64,000 nucleotides of DNA from Castellaniella sp049671645 (GTDB lineage Bacteria > Pseudomonadota > Gammaproteobacteria > Burkholderiales > Burkholderiaceae_B): assembly GCF_049671645.1 (NCBI RefSeq), contig NZ_JBATVG010000007.1, positions 1 to 64,000 of the forward strand. The letters are read 5' to 3'. The stretch's first letter is position 1. Each line of letters opens with the position of its first letter. The notes below the pieces were generated by a model. The model made no database searches, was not told the DNA's origin, and saw nothing but the letters and a program-made list of their open reading frames with translations. A program made the translations under genes and the position numbers. Positions 54,938 to 63,840 of this stretch are shown here, in pieces.

Positions 54938-55902
54938 GTCGAGGAGTCCTGAGAGAAGGTCTGCCGGTAGATGCGATCCAGGCTGGGCGTGTCCACCGCC
55001 AGGTCGCGCAGCCGGGCGCCCGCCAGTACCGCGGCCTGGGCTGCCTGGGCGCGGACGTCGCTTTCCGCTTGCAGGATGTAGTGGCCCCCGGGTTCGGCGC
55101 GCACCTGGCCCACGCCCGGCACGGCGCCCAGGGCCGCGCTGAGGTCAGGGCCGTCGGCGTGGATGTGGACTTCATGGCTGTGGCCGCCCAGCACCTGACG
55201 GGCCAGGGATTGGACCGGCCCCATCAGCGCGATGCGCCCGGCGTTGAACAGGGCGACGCGGTCGCAGATGCGCTGCATCTGGTCCAGCAGGTGCGACGAC
55301 AGCAGCACGGTGACGCCATCGTCGCGCAGGGACTCGATCATCTGCAGAAAGGATTCCGTGGATTGCGGATCCAGGCCGGACGTGGGTTCGTCCAGGATGG
55401 CGATGGCGGCTTGCTTCAGTAGGATTTCGGCCAGGCCCAGGCGGCGGCGCATGCCGTGGGAAAACGTGCCCACGCGCTGGTCGATTCGATCCGCCAGCCG
55501 GACGCGCTCCAGGGCGGCTGCGATGCGCGCGTCCCGTTCATCGGCGGGAACGCCCAGCAAGCGGGCCGTGTAGCGCAGGTTGTCGCGAGCGCTCAGGTGG
55601 TCGTAGAACCCGACCGAATCGGGCATGTAGCCGATCTGGCGCTTGACGGCCAGGGGGTTGCGCCAGGGGTCTTCCCCCAGCACGCGGACCTGGCCGCGCG
55701 TGGCCTCGGTCAGGCCCAGCAGCATCAGGATGGTGGTGGTCTTGCCGGCCCCGTTGGGGCCCAGCAGGCCGAAGACCTCGCCTCGCTGAACCTGGAAATT
55801 GAGGGACTGGACCACGGTGCGGCTGCCGTAGTCCTTGCCCAGTCCCTGGGCGGCGATGGCGGGCAAGTCCTCGTCCGGGATTCGGGAAGCGGTCCGGTTC
55901 AT
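54934..55902 (-). CDS. ABC-2 type transporter ATP-binding protein
   Basis: The 322-residue ATPase has Walker A GPNGAGKTT, signature SHGMRRRL, Walker B AIAILDEPTSGLDPQ and the switch His in LLSSHLLDQM. ATG 55902 gives the standard N-terminus; the longer frame upstream runs into the NEW3 gene's end. It follows the NEW3-domain gene by 11 bases and precedes the permease. The set resembles NosF-like exporters but no nos genes accompany it. Confidence 0.92.
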   Translation of the reverse strand: MNRTASRIPDEDLPAIAAQGLGKDYGSRTVVQSLNFQVQRGEVFGLLGPNGAGKTTTILMLLGLTEATRGQVRVLGEDPWRNPLAVKRQIGYMPDSVGFYDHLSARDNLRYTARLLGVPADERDARIAAALERVRLADRIDQRVGTFSHGMRRRLGLAEILLKQAAIAILDEPTSGLDPQSTESFLQMIESLRDDGVTVLLSSHLLDQMQRICDRVALFNAGRIALMGPVQSLARQVLGGHSHEVHIHADGPDLSAALGAVPGVGQVRAEPGGHYILQAESDVRAQAAQAAVLAGARLRDLAVDTPSLDRIYRQTFSQDSST

Positions 55903-55913
55903 GGCGGACCTGC

Positions 55914-57083
55914 TCAGCGGCGGCCGTACCGGGCCACGGCGCCGATCAGCACCAGCAGGGCCACGGCAATCAGGATGGCGCCGCTGACCCCCCACAGACC
56001 GGAGGTCGTGACCGAGACGCGCAGGTCGCCGTCGGCGGACTGGCCCGCCGACTTCGCGTGCAGCTTGACCATATAGTCGCCGGCCAGCGACTGCGCCGAA
56101 GGCGTGATCACGGCCTGGACCTCGACGGTCTTGCCCGGATCCAGCTGGGCGACGCGCTCCGGCTTGAATTCGATCTTCCAGCCGGAGGGCGCCGTGCCGG
56201 CCAGCGTGATGTCCTGGGCGGCGGCCGTGCCGTCGTTATGCAATTCCAGCGGGACGTTGCTGGCGCTGCCGATCTGGGCGCCGGCGCTCATCAGTCCGTC
56301 CCGGCCGGACAGGTTCAGCGAGGGCTGTCCGGTGATGTCCAGCTTCAGGCGGGTGCTGGCCTGGGCGCCGTCGGCGGCGACCTTGACCTGGATGTCGTGT
56401 TCGCCGGACGTCGCCGTCACGGGCGGGCGCACGTGCAGCTTGACGTTCTTGGACTCACCCGCCTTGATGGGCACGGCGCTGATCTGCTGGGTGCCATAGC
56501 CCTCCGTGAACGAGGTGTCGAAGTATTGGGGCGCGCTGGCCGCCAGGCTGGCCAGCACGTCCTGGCCGCTATCGTTCTTGATGGTCAACTGGTAGTCGAA
56601 GGCCGTGTGGGCCGAGCCGGTCAACTGCGGCAGGTCCGGCTGCACCGACAATTGGGCGGGCAGTTGCTTGGCCAGGGTGATGTCCAGCGGCAGGCTCAGG
56701 TGGCGCTGGCTGTTGTCGGCATGAACGGTGATGACGCCGTGCGCCGTGGCATCGCTTTTCGGAATATCCAGGCGCAGTTTCAGCATCAGGGTCTGGTCGC
56801 TGCCGGGCATGGCGGAAGCCACCGGCCGCCCGTCGCCCAGCAGCGTGGCCGTCCAGTCCTTGGGCACGCCGTCCAGCGACAGGGCCAGGCGTTCCGGGGG
56901 GCTGGCCTGGTTGCTCAGGTTCAGGGACACGGTGGAGGTCTCGCCGGCCTTCAGCGTCAGGGCCGGGTAGTCGGTGGACAGATAGATGCCGGCGGGCGGC
57001 GCGTCGGCGGCCAGGGCCGCTGTCTGGAGGCTGAGGGCGCACAGCGCGCCGGCGCATAGGGCAAGGATTCTGGGCATCATCAT
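55914..57083 (-). CDS. NEW3-domain secreted/membrane protein
   Basis: The 389-residue protein has a signal peptide (MMMPRILALCAGALCALSLQTAALAADA), several beta-rich Ig-like repeats of the NEW3 type (LTLKAGETSTVSLNLSNQ, SAVPIKAGESKNVKLHVRPP, QLDPGKTVEVQAVITPS) and a C-terminal helix (GAILIAVALLVLIGAVARYGRR) that should anchor it in the membrane. The bulk faces the periplasm. It is the first gene of the three-gene ABC exporter operon, probably an accessory subunit. The first of three tandem ATGs is used as start. Confidence 0.85.
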   Translation of the reverse strand: MMMPRILALCAGALCALSLQTAALAADAPPAGIYLSTDYPALTLKAGETSTVSLNLSNQASPPERLALSLDGVPKDWTATLLGDGRPVASAMPGSDQTLMLKLRLDIPKSDATAHGVITVHADNSQRHLSLPLDITLAKQLPAQLSVQPDLPQLTGSAHTAFDYQLTIKNDSGQDVLASLAASAPQYFDTSFTEGYGTQQISAVPIKAGESKNVKLHVRPPVTATSGEHDIQVKVAADGAQASTRLKLDITGQPSLNLSGRDGLMSAGAQIGSASNVPLELHNDGTAAAQDITLAGTAPSGWKIEFKPERVAQLDPGKTVEVQAVITPSAQSLAGDYMVKLHAKSAGQSADGDLRVSVTTSGLWGVSGAILIAVALLVLIGAVARYGRR

Positions 57084-57286
57084 GTGCTGGCCTTGTGAGT
57101 GAGTCCTTGAAAAGACCGGAAACAGCCGCAGCAAGTTTCAATAAAAATGTATGTCTTTGTGTCTCTTTTGGTGGGGGACGCGACTTATCTCAGTAAAATC
57201 ATTGGCTTGTCATAAGGATATTTTTTGATGGAATCGCGGGGCGGCGGGCGCCGGCGCGATCGGCGCGCAGATTCTGTAATTAGCAT

Positions 57287-57301
57287 TGAGAATCGTTTTC
57301 A
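57287..57301. promoter_or_regulatory. Fur box upstream of tonB
   Basis: TGAGAATCGTTTTCA matches 11 of 15 positions of the 7-1-7 Fur core TGATAATGATTATCA. It lies 43 bases before the tonB start, so iron repression of tonB-exbB-exbD is expected. The other divergent gene starts 204 bases away. Confidence 0.7.
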
Positions 57302-57344
57302 TTCCTGCTAAGATCCCGCTTTCACTGTTGTCATTTCCAGCTTC

Positions 57345-58139
57345 ATGGGTTCGGGTGCTTCCTTGCGTTTTCCCTGGTTGAAGGCCGCCGCCGCCGTGGC
57401 GGCGCTTGGTTTGCATGCCGCCGTGCTGGCCATGATTCTGTCGGCGCCTGTGGCTCAGGTCGCTTTGGGGCAGCCCGATGCGCTGGACGTGCAGTTCGTG
57501 GAATTGGGGCCGGCGGCCGACCCGGCGCCTGCGGCGCCGCCCGCCGCCGAATTGCCCGATATCCCCGAACCGGAACCGATGGTCGAGCCCGACCCCGAAC
57601 CCGTGATCGAGCCGATCCCGGAACCCGAGCCTGTCGTCGACGAGCCTGAGCCGGACGCCATCACGGAAGCTCCGCCGCCCAAGCCGGTCGTCAAACCCAA
57701 ACCGAAAGCCCAGCCCAAACCCAAGCCCAAACCGCAGCCCAGGCCCAAGCCGGCGCGTGAAACGCCGCCGGCGGCTACGTCGGCGACACAGACCCCGGCC
57801 GGCGGCGCCCCGCAGGCCGCCCAGGCGCGCGGCGAGGCTCAAGCGGTGGACCCGGATCGTCCGCGCACCATCGGCCGCGTGGATTACCTGGGTCGACGCC
57901 CCAGCCCGGCCTATCCGCGCCTGTCGCAGCGGCGCGGCGAACAGGGGCGGGTGGTCCTGCGGGTGCTGATTTCGCCGCAGGGGCAGGTGGCCCACGTCAA
58001 GGTGCAGCATTCCTCCGGCTATGCGCGGCTGGACGAGGCCGCCGTTCAGGCCATGCAGCAGGCGCGGTTTCGCCCTTATACGGAAAACGGCATCGCCTAC
58101 AAGGCGCTGGTGGACATTCCCTTTGATTTCGTTTTATAG
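57345..58139 (+). CDS. tonB: TonB energy transducer
   Basis: The 264-residue protein has an N-terminal helix (LKAAAAVAALGLHAAVLAMIL), a proline-rich spacer with EPEP then KPKP blocks (residues about 65-145), and a C-terminal TonB domain from about residue 175 (YPRLSQRRGEQGRVVLRVLISPQG ... VQAMQQARFRPYTENG). It links the ExbB-ExbD proton motor to outer-membrane receptors for siderophores and similar ligands. It is the first gene of the tonB-exbB-exbD operon behind a Fur box. No receptor gene is in view. Confidence 0.95.
   Translation: MGSGASLRFPWLKAAAAVAALGLHAAVLAMILSAPVAQVALGQPDALDVQFVELGPAADPAPAAPPAAELPDIPEPEPMVEPDPEPVIEPIPEPEPVVDEPEPDAITEAPPPKPVVKPKPKAQPKPKPKPQPRPKPARETPPAATSATQTPAGGAPQAAQARGEAQAVDPDRPRTIGRVDYLGRRPSPAYPRLSQRRGEQGRVVLRVLISPQGQVAHVKVQHSSGYARLDEAAVQAMQQARFRPYTENGIAYKALVDIPFDFVL
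57553..57760 (+). repeat. TonB proline-rich spacer repeat
   Basis: Degenerate in-frame repeats encode Glu-Pro pairs, then Lys-Pro pairs. In TonB this rigid stretch spans the periplasm. The acid block precedes the basic block, as in E. coli TonB. Confidence 0.8.
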
Positions 58140-58166
58140 GTCTTGGACCGACAGGAGTTCCAGAAC

Positions 58167-59078
58167 ATGATGATCGATCTGATCGGCGGCGCCGCGCTGG
58201 CGCTGGCCCAGGCGGTAGGGCCGGATGCGGCCCAGGCAGCCGTCGCCACGGCGCAGGCTGCCGCACCCGCCGCCGCGGCCATCGGCGCGGCCGGCCAGGC
58301 CGCCGCTGCATTGCCGGCGGCCGACTTGGCCGTCAGCGGCCAGGGCGTGATGCATTTCATCGGGCAAAGCGATGCCGTGGGCAAGTCCCTGTTCGGTTTC
58401 CTGCTGCTGATGTCTCTGGCCAGTTGGTATCTGATCCTGGCCAAGGGCTTCACGCATCTGCGCATCCGCCAGCGTTCCAGGAAATTCCTGGCGGAATTCT
58501 GGGCGGCCAGTTCGCTGGAACAGGTGGAAAATGAAATCGCCACGCATGGGGCGGAGGAACCGTTCGCCCATCTGGCCAGCCATGCCATCCATGCGCAGAA
58601 GCATCATGCCAAATACGGGGCGCTGAAACTGGAGGAAAGCGGTTCGACGGCGGCCTTCGTCACGCGCACCATCCGCAAAGTCATCGACGAGGAAACCGCC
58701 CGGCTTGAAAATGGCCTGACGGTGCTGGCCTCGGTGGGCTCGACCGCTCCTTTCGTGGGGTTGTTCGGCACGGTCTGGGGGGTGTATCACGCGCTGCTCA
58801 GCATCGGCATGGCGGACGGCGTGACGATCAACCGCATCGCCGGGCCGGTGGGCGAGGCCCTGATCATGACCGGCCTGGGCCTGGCGGTCGCCATCCCGGC
58901 GGTGCTGGCCTACAACGCCTTCGTGCGTCTGAATCGCGTCTACCTGGCGCAACTGGACGCCTTTGCCCATGATCTGTTCACGTTCCTGACGACAGGCCAG
59001 CAGGTCGCCGACGGCGCGCATGAACGGCACGAGCGCCATGGCCGCCACATCAGCCTGGCCAGCAGCCGGGAGGCCTGA
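58167..59078 (+). CDS. exbB: Biopolymer transport protein ExbB
   Basis: This 303-residue MotA/TolQ/ExbB-family protein has an Ala-rich N-terminal extension (residues 1-60), a helix LFGFLLLMSLASWYLILAKGF and two C-terminal helices around GSTAPFVGLFGTVWGVYHALLSIG and GEALIMTGLGLAVAIPAVLAYNAFV, the family core. ATG 58167 with GGAG upstream is used, not TTG 58143. The alanine-rich leader is longer than in many ExbB proteins and may be a signal-like extension. It is the middle gene of the operon. Confidence 0.94.
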   Translation: MMIDLIGGAALALAQAVGPDAAQAAVATAQAAAPAAAAIGAAGQAAAALPAADLAVSGQGVMHFIGQSDAVGKSLFGFLLLMSLASWYLILAKGFTHLRIRQRSRKFLAEFWAASSLEQVENEIATHGAEEPFAHLASHAIHAQKHHAKYGALKLEESGSTAAFVTRTIRKVIDEETARLENGLTVLASVGSTAPFVGLFGTVWGVYHALLSIGMADGVTINRIAGPVGEALIMTGLGLAVAIPAVLAYNAFVRLNRVYLAQLDAFAHDLFTFLTTGQQVADGAHERHERHGRHISLASSREA

Positions 59079-59080
59079 TC

Positions 59081-59533
59081 ATGGCCTTCGGCAGCTTCGA
59101 TTCCAAGGGGCCGGGCACGACCATGTCCGAAATCAATATGGTGCCGCTGATCGACGTGATGCTGGTGCTGCTGGTGATCTTCATCATCACCGCGCCTTTG
59201 CTCAGCCATTCGATCCGCATCAATGTGCCACAGGTCACGGCGCAGCCGGTGGAGCAGCAGCCCAAGGTCGTCGACCTGGCCATCGACCCCAGCGGCGCGG
59301 TGTTCTGGAACGAGCAACCCGTGGCCCTGGATGATCTGGAGTCCCGGTTCGCGGCGGAATCCGGCGCAGACCCCCAGCCCGAAGTGCGCATCCGCGCCGA
59401 CGTCGAGACCCGCTATGGTGAATTGGCGCAGATCATGGGGGCCGCGCGGCGGGCCGGCATGAAACGCCTGGGATTCGTGACGCAGCCGGCCGCGCCGTCC
59501 GGGACTCGGGAGGCGCCTGCGGCCGCGCACTGA
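59081..59533 (+). CDS. exbD: Biopolymer transport protein ExbD
   Basis: The 150-residue protein has one N-terminal helix (MVPLIDVMLVLLVIFIITAPLL) containing the proton-path Asp in LIDVMLVL, and a periplasmic C-terminal domain (VRADVETRYGELAQIMGAARRAGM). It starts two bases after exbB. Together they form the proton channel that powers TonB. Confidence 0.95.
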   Translation: MAFGSFDSKGPGTTMSEINMVPLIDVMLVLLVIFIITAPLLSHSIRINVPQVTAQPVEQQPKVVDLAIDPSGAVFWNEQPVALDDLESRFAAESGADPQPEVRIRADVETRYGELAQIMGAARRAGMKRLGFVTQPAAPSGTREAPAAAH

Positions 59534-59655
59534 GGCGGCAGGCGTTCGGCGAGCGCCCGCGGCCCCGGAAACACTGTGTTCATGCACCTGTCAGTTATGT
59601 AACGACTCCCCTTCACAGGTGACGTGCAGTGACGCGTTCAGGCTAGAATCACCCC

Positions 59656-60327
59656 ATGCGAGTTCTAGTCATCGAAGACGACACCACCCTGGGCCATGCG
59701 CTCCAGGAATTTCTCAGCGGCCAAGGCTACGCTGTGGACTGGCTGCAGTCCGGCGACCGGGTCGAGGGCGCCGTGGTCGGCCAAGCCTACGATCTGCTGT
59801 TGCTGGATCTGAATCTGCCGGGCCTCAGCGGCCTGGAGGTCCTGCAGCGCCTGCGGGCGGGCGGATCCCAGATTCCCGTGCTGATCCTGACGGCCCGCGA
59901 CGGCCTGGACGATCGTGTGGCGGGGCTGGATGCCGGGGCTGACGACTACGTGACCAAGCCCTTCGAACTGCCCGAGCTGGCGGCCCGGGTCCGCGCGTTG
60001 GCCCGTCGGCACGCCGGTCAGGCGCAGACCGTTCTGGAATGCGGACCGCTGGCCTTTGATACCGTGGGCCGGCAGATTCGCGTCAGCGGCAAGCGCCTGG
60101 CCTTGTCCGTGCGCGAATTATCGGTGCTGGAAATGCTGATGGCCCGCCCGGGGCGGGTCGTCACCAAACAGCAGATCGTCAATTCCCTGTCGGCCTGGGA
60201 TGCCGATTTCAGTGAAAATGCGGTCGAGGTCTATGTCTATCGCCTGCGCAAGCGCCTGGACGGAACCGGGGCCAGCATCCAGACGGTACGCGGCTTTGGC
60301 TATCTGCTCGACGTCGAAAGTGCCTAA
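59656..60327 (+). CDS. OmpR-family response regulator (TctD/QseB-like)
   Basis: The 223-residue regulator has a receiver domain with phospho-Asp in LLLLDLNLPGLSG and Lys in YVTKPFELPE, and a C-terminal winged helix (LALSVRELSVLEMLMARPGRVVTKQQIV ... VYRLRKRLD). A TAGAAT at 59644-59649 would place transcription start on the ATG, so the message may be leaderless; no Shine-Dalgarno is seen. The kinase gene overlaps its end. Confidence 0.92.
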   Translation: MRVLVIEDDTTLGHALQEFLSGQGYAVDWLQSGDRVEGAVVGQAYDLLLLDLNLPGLSGLEVLQRLRAGGSQIPVLILTARDGLDDRVAGLDAGADDYVTKPFELPELAARVRALARRHAGQAQTVLECGPLAFDTVGRQIRVSGKRLALSVRELSVLEMLMARPGRVVTKQQIVNSLSAWDADFSENAVEVYVYRLRKRLDGTGASIQTVRGFGYLLDVESA

Positions 60328-61447
60328 TTCATCCGCAGGCTCCGACCCCCGCCGGGATCTCCAGGCGCTGGGTCTGTTCGAGCGCCTGATGCCCCAGGAC
60401 TCCCTGGCCCGCAAATTGGTGCGCCGGCTGCTGCCGGCTTTCTTCATTCTGGTCGCCATCGATTTGCTGGCCACCTGGTTCATGACCGGCGTCATCCGTC
60501 CCCAGCCCTGGCTGTTGCGCGATCTGTTCTGGGTGATGCTGCTGACCCAGGGGTTGCTGGTGGTGCTGTTCGTCTGGGTGCTGATCTCCGGCATCCGGCT
60601 CGAACTGACGTCCATCAACCAATTGGCCGATCAGATCCGCCAGCGCTCCATCGAAGACCTGCAGCCCCTGGATCTGGCCGGTCTGCCCAGCGAGGTGGCG
60701 CCCCTGGTGCTGCATTTCAACGACCTGCTGGTGCGTCTGGACGATTCCGTGCAGGCGCAACGCCGCTTCATCGGCCATGCCGCCCATCAGTTGCGCACCC
60801 CCTTGGCGGGCCTGAAGCTGGAATCCGAACTGATGCTGGGGCAGGATCTGCCCGATGAGATCCGCACGCGGGCCGATCGCATCAAGTCCGTGACGGACCA
60901 TATGATCCGCATGGGCCAGCAGTTGCTGGTGCTGGCCCGCGCCGATCATGCCGCCCGCCCCCAGGACAGCTTCGTGCGCCTGGATCTCTGCGAGTGGATG
61001 CGCCGGGCGGGCTCCGATTGGCTGGATCGCGCGCGCGGACAATCGGTGGAATTGCAGCTGTCGGCCCCGGACGCCCCCGTCTGGGTGGACGGCGACCCCG
61101 TCCTGCTGGGCGAATTGCTGGGCAACCTGATCGACAACGCCTTGCGCTACGGCCAGGGCGCGCGGCTGATTCAATTGCGGGTCATCAGCAATCCCCCCTC
61201 ATTTTCGGTCGAGGACGACGGTTCGGGGATCGGCGCCGACGATCTGGAGCGCGTCTTCGAAGCATTCTACCGGGCTGCGGACGCGGGGCCCGGCGGTTCC
61301 GGCCTGGGCCTGGCCATTGTTCGGGAGATCGCCCGCGCGCATGGGGCCTGGTGGAAGGTCATCAGCCGCCCCGCGTTCGCGGGCACCCGGATCACCCTGA
61401 TTTTTCCCGGGCCTTGGCGAGGGGCCTGTCTGACGCGGGCAGAATAA
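60320..61447 (+). CDS. Sensor histidine kinase (TctE/QseC-like)
   Basis: The 375-residue kinase has two helices (FFILVAIDLLATWFM and LFWVMLLTQGLLVVLFVWVLI) with a short loop between, HAMP, HisKA with FIGHAAHQLRTPLAGLKLESEL, N box ELLGNLIDNALRYG, and ATP-lid motifs DDGSGIG and GGSGLGLAI. GTG 60320 overlaps the regulator's stop by eight bases; ATG 60389 is an alternative start. The tiny periplasmic loop leaves little room for a ligand site, so it may sense within the membrane. kup follows four bases after its stop. Confidence 0.88.
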   Translation: MPNSSAGSDPRRDLQALGLFERLMPQDSLARKLVRRLLPAFFILVAIDLLATWFMTGVIRPQPWLLRDLFWVMLLTQGLLVVLFVWVLISGIRLELTSINQLADQIRQRSIEDLQPLDLAGLPSEVAPLVLHFNDLLVRLDDSVQAQRRFIGHAAHQLRTPLAGLKLESELMLGQDLPDEIRTRADRIKSVTDHMIRMGQQLLVLARADHAARPQDSFVRLDLCEWMRRAGSDWLDRARGQSVELQLSAPDAPVWVDGDPVLLGELLGNLIDNALRYGQGARLIQLRVISNPPSFSVEDDGSGIGADDLERVFEAFYRAADAGPGGSGLGLAIVREIARAHGAWWKVISRPAFAGTRITLIFPGPWRGACLTRAE

Positions 61448-61450
61448 ATC

Positions 61451-63337
61451 ATGAGCACTCAGAAATCATCGGACTCGCGCAGCCCGCAGGCGGCGCTGCT
61501 GATCGGCGCCCTGGGCGTCGTCTATGGCGACATCGGCACCAGCCCCCTGTACACCATCAAGGTCGCCCTGTCTGGGACAGGCACGCCGGACGTCGAACAT
61601 ATCCTGGGCATGCTGTCGATCCTGTTCTGGATGTTGATCCTGGTGGCGTCGCTGAAATACGTGACCTGCATTCTGCGGGCCGACAACCGGGGCGAGGGCG
61701 GCACGCTGGCGCTGATGGAGCTGGCCATGCGCGGGCGCCCCGGGCGCACCCGCTGGCGGCTGGCGATTCTAGGGTTGATGGGGGCGGCGCTGTTCTACGG
61801 CGACAGCATGATCACCCCGGCCATTTCGGTGCTGTCGGCCGTCGAAGGGATCGGGATTGTGTCGCACAGGCTGGATTCCTGGGTAGTGCCGATTGCCGTG
61901 GTGGTCCTCCTGGCGCTGTTCATGGTGCAGTCGCGCGGCACGGGCACGGTGGGCCGCTTGTTCGGCCCGGTGATGCTGGTCTGGTTCCTGGTGCTGGGGA
62001 TTCTGGGGGGCTGGCGCGTGGCCGAGCAACCCCAGGTGCTGCAGGCCATCAATCCGATCTGGGCGCTGCGCTTCATCGGGGATGCGCCCTGGGAAACCTT
62101 TCTGGCGCTGGGCGCCCTGGTGCTGGCCTTGACCGGGGCCGAGGCCCTGTATGCCGATATGGGCCATTTCGGCGGCCCCACGATCCGGCGGGCCTGGTTT
62201 TCCCTGGTGCTCCCGGCCCTGGTGCTGTGCTATTTCGGCCAAGGGGCCTTGTTGCTGAGCGATCCGTCGGCGATTCGCAACCCCTTTTTCCTGCTGGCGC
62301 CGGAATGGGGGCTGATACCGCTGGTCGGGCTGGCGACCGTCGCCACGGTCATCGCCTCGCAATCGGTGATTTCCGGGGCGTTCTCCGTGACCCGGCAGGC
62401 GGTGCAACTGGGCTATTGGCCGCGCATGGTGATCCAGCATACGTCGGCCCGGGAAGAAGGCCAGATCTATCTGCCGCGCGTCAACTGGCTGCTGCTGCTG
62501 GCGGTGCTGGCGCTGACCTTGGCATTCCAGTCATCGGATAGCCTGGCCCATGCCTACGGTTTTGCCGTCACGGGCACGATGCTGATGACTTCGCTGCTGG
62601 CCTTCGCCGTGTTGCCGCGCGCCTCGCGCGGGCTGCGGCGGGCCGCCTGGCTGGCGCTCATCACCTTGTTCCTGCTGATCGATATCCTGCTGTTCACGTC
62701 CAATACCCTGAAGCTGCATGAGGGCGGTTGGCTGCCGCTGGTGGTGGGGATCGCGCTGCTGACGCTGATGGTGACGTGGAAGCAGGGTCGCCAGCGCATT
62801 CACGACACCCTGGCCGGTGATCATCAGCCGCTGGTCAACTTCATGGAATCCCTGGAGGCGTATCCGCCGACCCGGGTGCCGGGGACGGCTGTCTTCATGA
62901 GCATGATCGTCGGCACGGTGCCGCCGGCGCTTCTACACAATTTGAAACACAATAAGGTGCTCCACGAACAGGCCTTGTTTCTGACCATCGAGGTGGCGGA
63001 TGAGCCTTATGTGCCGTTCGGTGAACGGGTGCGGATCGAGCGGGTCAGCCGCAGCAGCTGGCAGGCGGTGGCCCGTTGGGGATTCAAGCAGGAACCCAAC
63101 GTGCCTCAGGTGGTGGAGCAGATCGCCCAGGAAGCGCCCGAACTGAATCTGGAGCCGATGCAGACTTCTTATTTTCTGTCGCGCCAGACCGTCATCGTGG
63201 TGCGGCGCCTGCCCTGGCACCAGAGCTGGCGCCGTCATCTGTTCGCTTTCATGGCGCGCAATGCCAGCCGCACCACCCGGTTCTACAAGATTCCGCCCAA
63301 CCGGGTGGTGGAAATGGGCATGCAGATGGAACTGTGA
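61451..63337 (+). CDS. kup: Kup-type potassium uptake transporter
   Basis: The 628-residue protein has about 12 helices and the Kup signature GALGVVYGDIGTSPLYTIKVAL at the start, plus ADNRGEGGTLALMELAMRG. The cytoplasmic C-terminal domain is of typical length. It imports K+ with protons and works best at low pH. It starts four bases after the kinase stop, so it is probably co-transcribed with the two-component pair. Confidence 0.94.
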   Translation: MSTQKSSDSRSPQAALLIGALGVVYGDIGTSPLYTIKVALSGTGTPDVEHILGMLSILFWMLILVASLKYVTCILRADNRGEGGTLALMELAMRGRPGRTRWRLAILGLMGAALFYGDSMITPAISVLSAVEGIGIVSHRLDSWVVPIAVVVLLALFMVQSRGTGTVGRLFGPVMLVWFLVLGILGGWRVAEQPQVLQAINPIWALRFIGDAPWETFLALGALVLALTGAEALYADMGHFGGPTIRRAWFSLVLPALVLCYFGQGALLLSDPSAIRNPFFLLAPEWGLIPLVGLATVATVIASQSVISGAFSVTRQAVQLGYWPRMVIQHTSAREEGQIYLPRVNWLLLLAVLALTLAFQSSDSLAHAYGFAVTGTMLMTSLLAFAVLPRASRGLRRAAWLALITLFLLIDILLFTSNTLKLHEGGWLPLVVGIALLTLMVTWKQGRQRIHDTLAGDHQPLVNFMESLEAYPPTRVPGTAVFMSMIVGTVPPALLHNLKHNKVLHEQALFLTIEVADEPYVPFGERVRIERVSRSSWQAVARWGFKQEPNVPQVVEQIAQEAPELNLEPMQTSYFLSRQTVIVVRRLPWHQSWRRHLFAFMARNASRTTRFYKIPPNRVVEMGMQMEL

Positions 63338-63341
63338 CCGA

Positions 63342-63740
63342 TCACGAACCGGTCGCGGCCGGGATGGTGATGGTGGTTTCGCGCAGGACGCCGCCGGACT
63401 GGACCGAGCCTTGCGTGCGGGTGTTGGCGCTGTCCATCAGCGTCGTGCAATCCTGGCGCTGATCGGCGGGCAGGCTGTCGCAGCGCTGGGTGCGGTTGCT
63501 GCTTTCCGTCTGCATGGACGGGCTGGTCAGCTTGTCTTGCCGGGCTGCTTGCGCGGCGGCGCCGGCTTCGCGCAGGCAGGCCTGCTTGTCGATGCCGGGT
63601 GTGCTGTTGCAGCGGGCCACATCCTGTTGGTATTGGGTTTGGGGACCGGCGGCCTGGGCGCCGGGGGCCAGTAGCGCGATGCCGCCCAGACCGACGGCCA
63701 GCAGGCTGGCCCGCAGAGATTTCTGTAATGCGTGACGCAT
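63342..63740 (-). CDS. Small secreted protein with paired-cysteine motifs
   Basis: The 132-residue product has a signal peptide ending PGAQA-A and a mature part with two C-x10-C motifs: RCNSTPGIDKQAC and RCDSLPADQRQDC. They look like a duplicated helical hairpin with disulfide bonds. No family with known function is recognised. It is convergent with kup, the stops being 4 bases apart. A GAGTGCTC stretch lies just upstream but no clear ribosome site is seen. Confidence 0.75.
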   Translation of the reverse strand: MRHALQKSLRASLLAVGLGGIALLAPGAQAAGPQTQYQQDVARCNSTPGIDKQACLREAGAAAQAARQDKLTSPSMQTESSNRTQRCDSLPADQRQDCTTLMDSANTRTQGSVQSGGVLRETTITIPAATGS

Positions 63741-63840
63741 GATCGAGCACTCCTTCTTGAATCCCGGGCGCTATCCCGGCCCGGTTCAGGGGACTCGTCC
63801 AGTGTAAGGGTTCTCCCTGAGGCGAATGTTACAAATGTGC

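Noticed and set aside
57553..57760. Repeat run that could suggest a mobile or CRISPR-like array
   Set aside because: The repeats are in-frame Pro codons of the TonB spacer, of no fixed length and without spacers.
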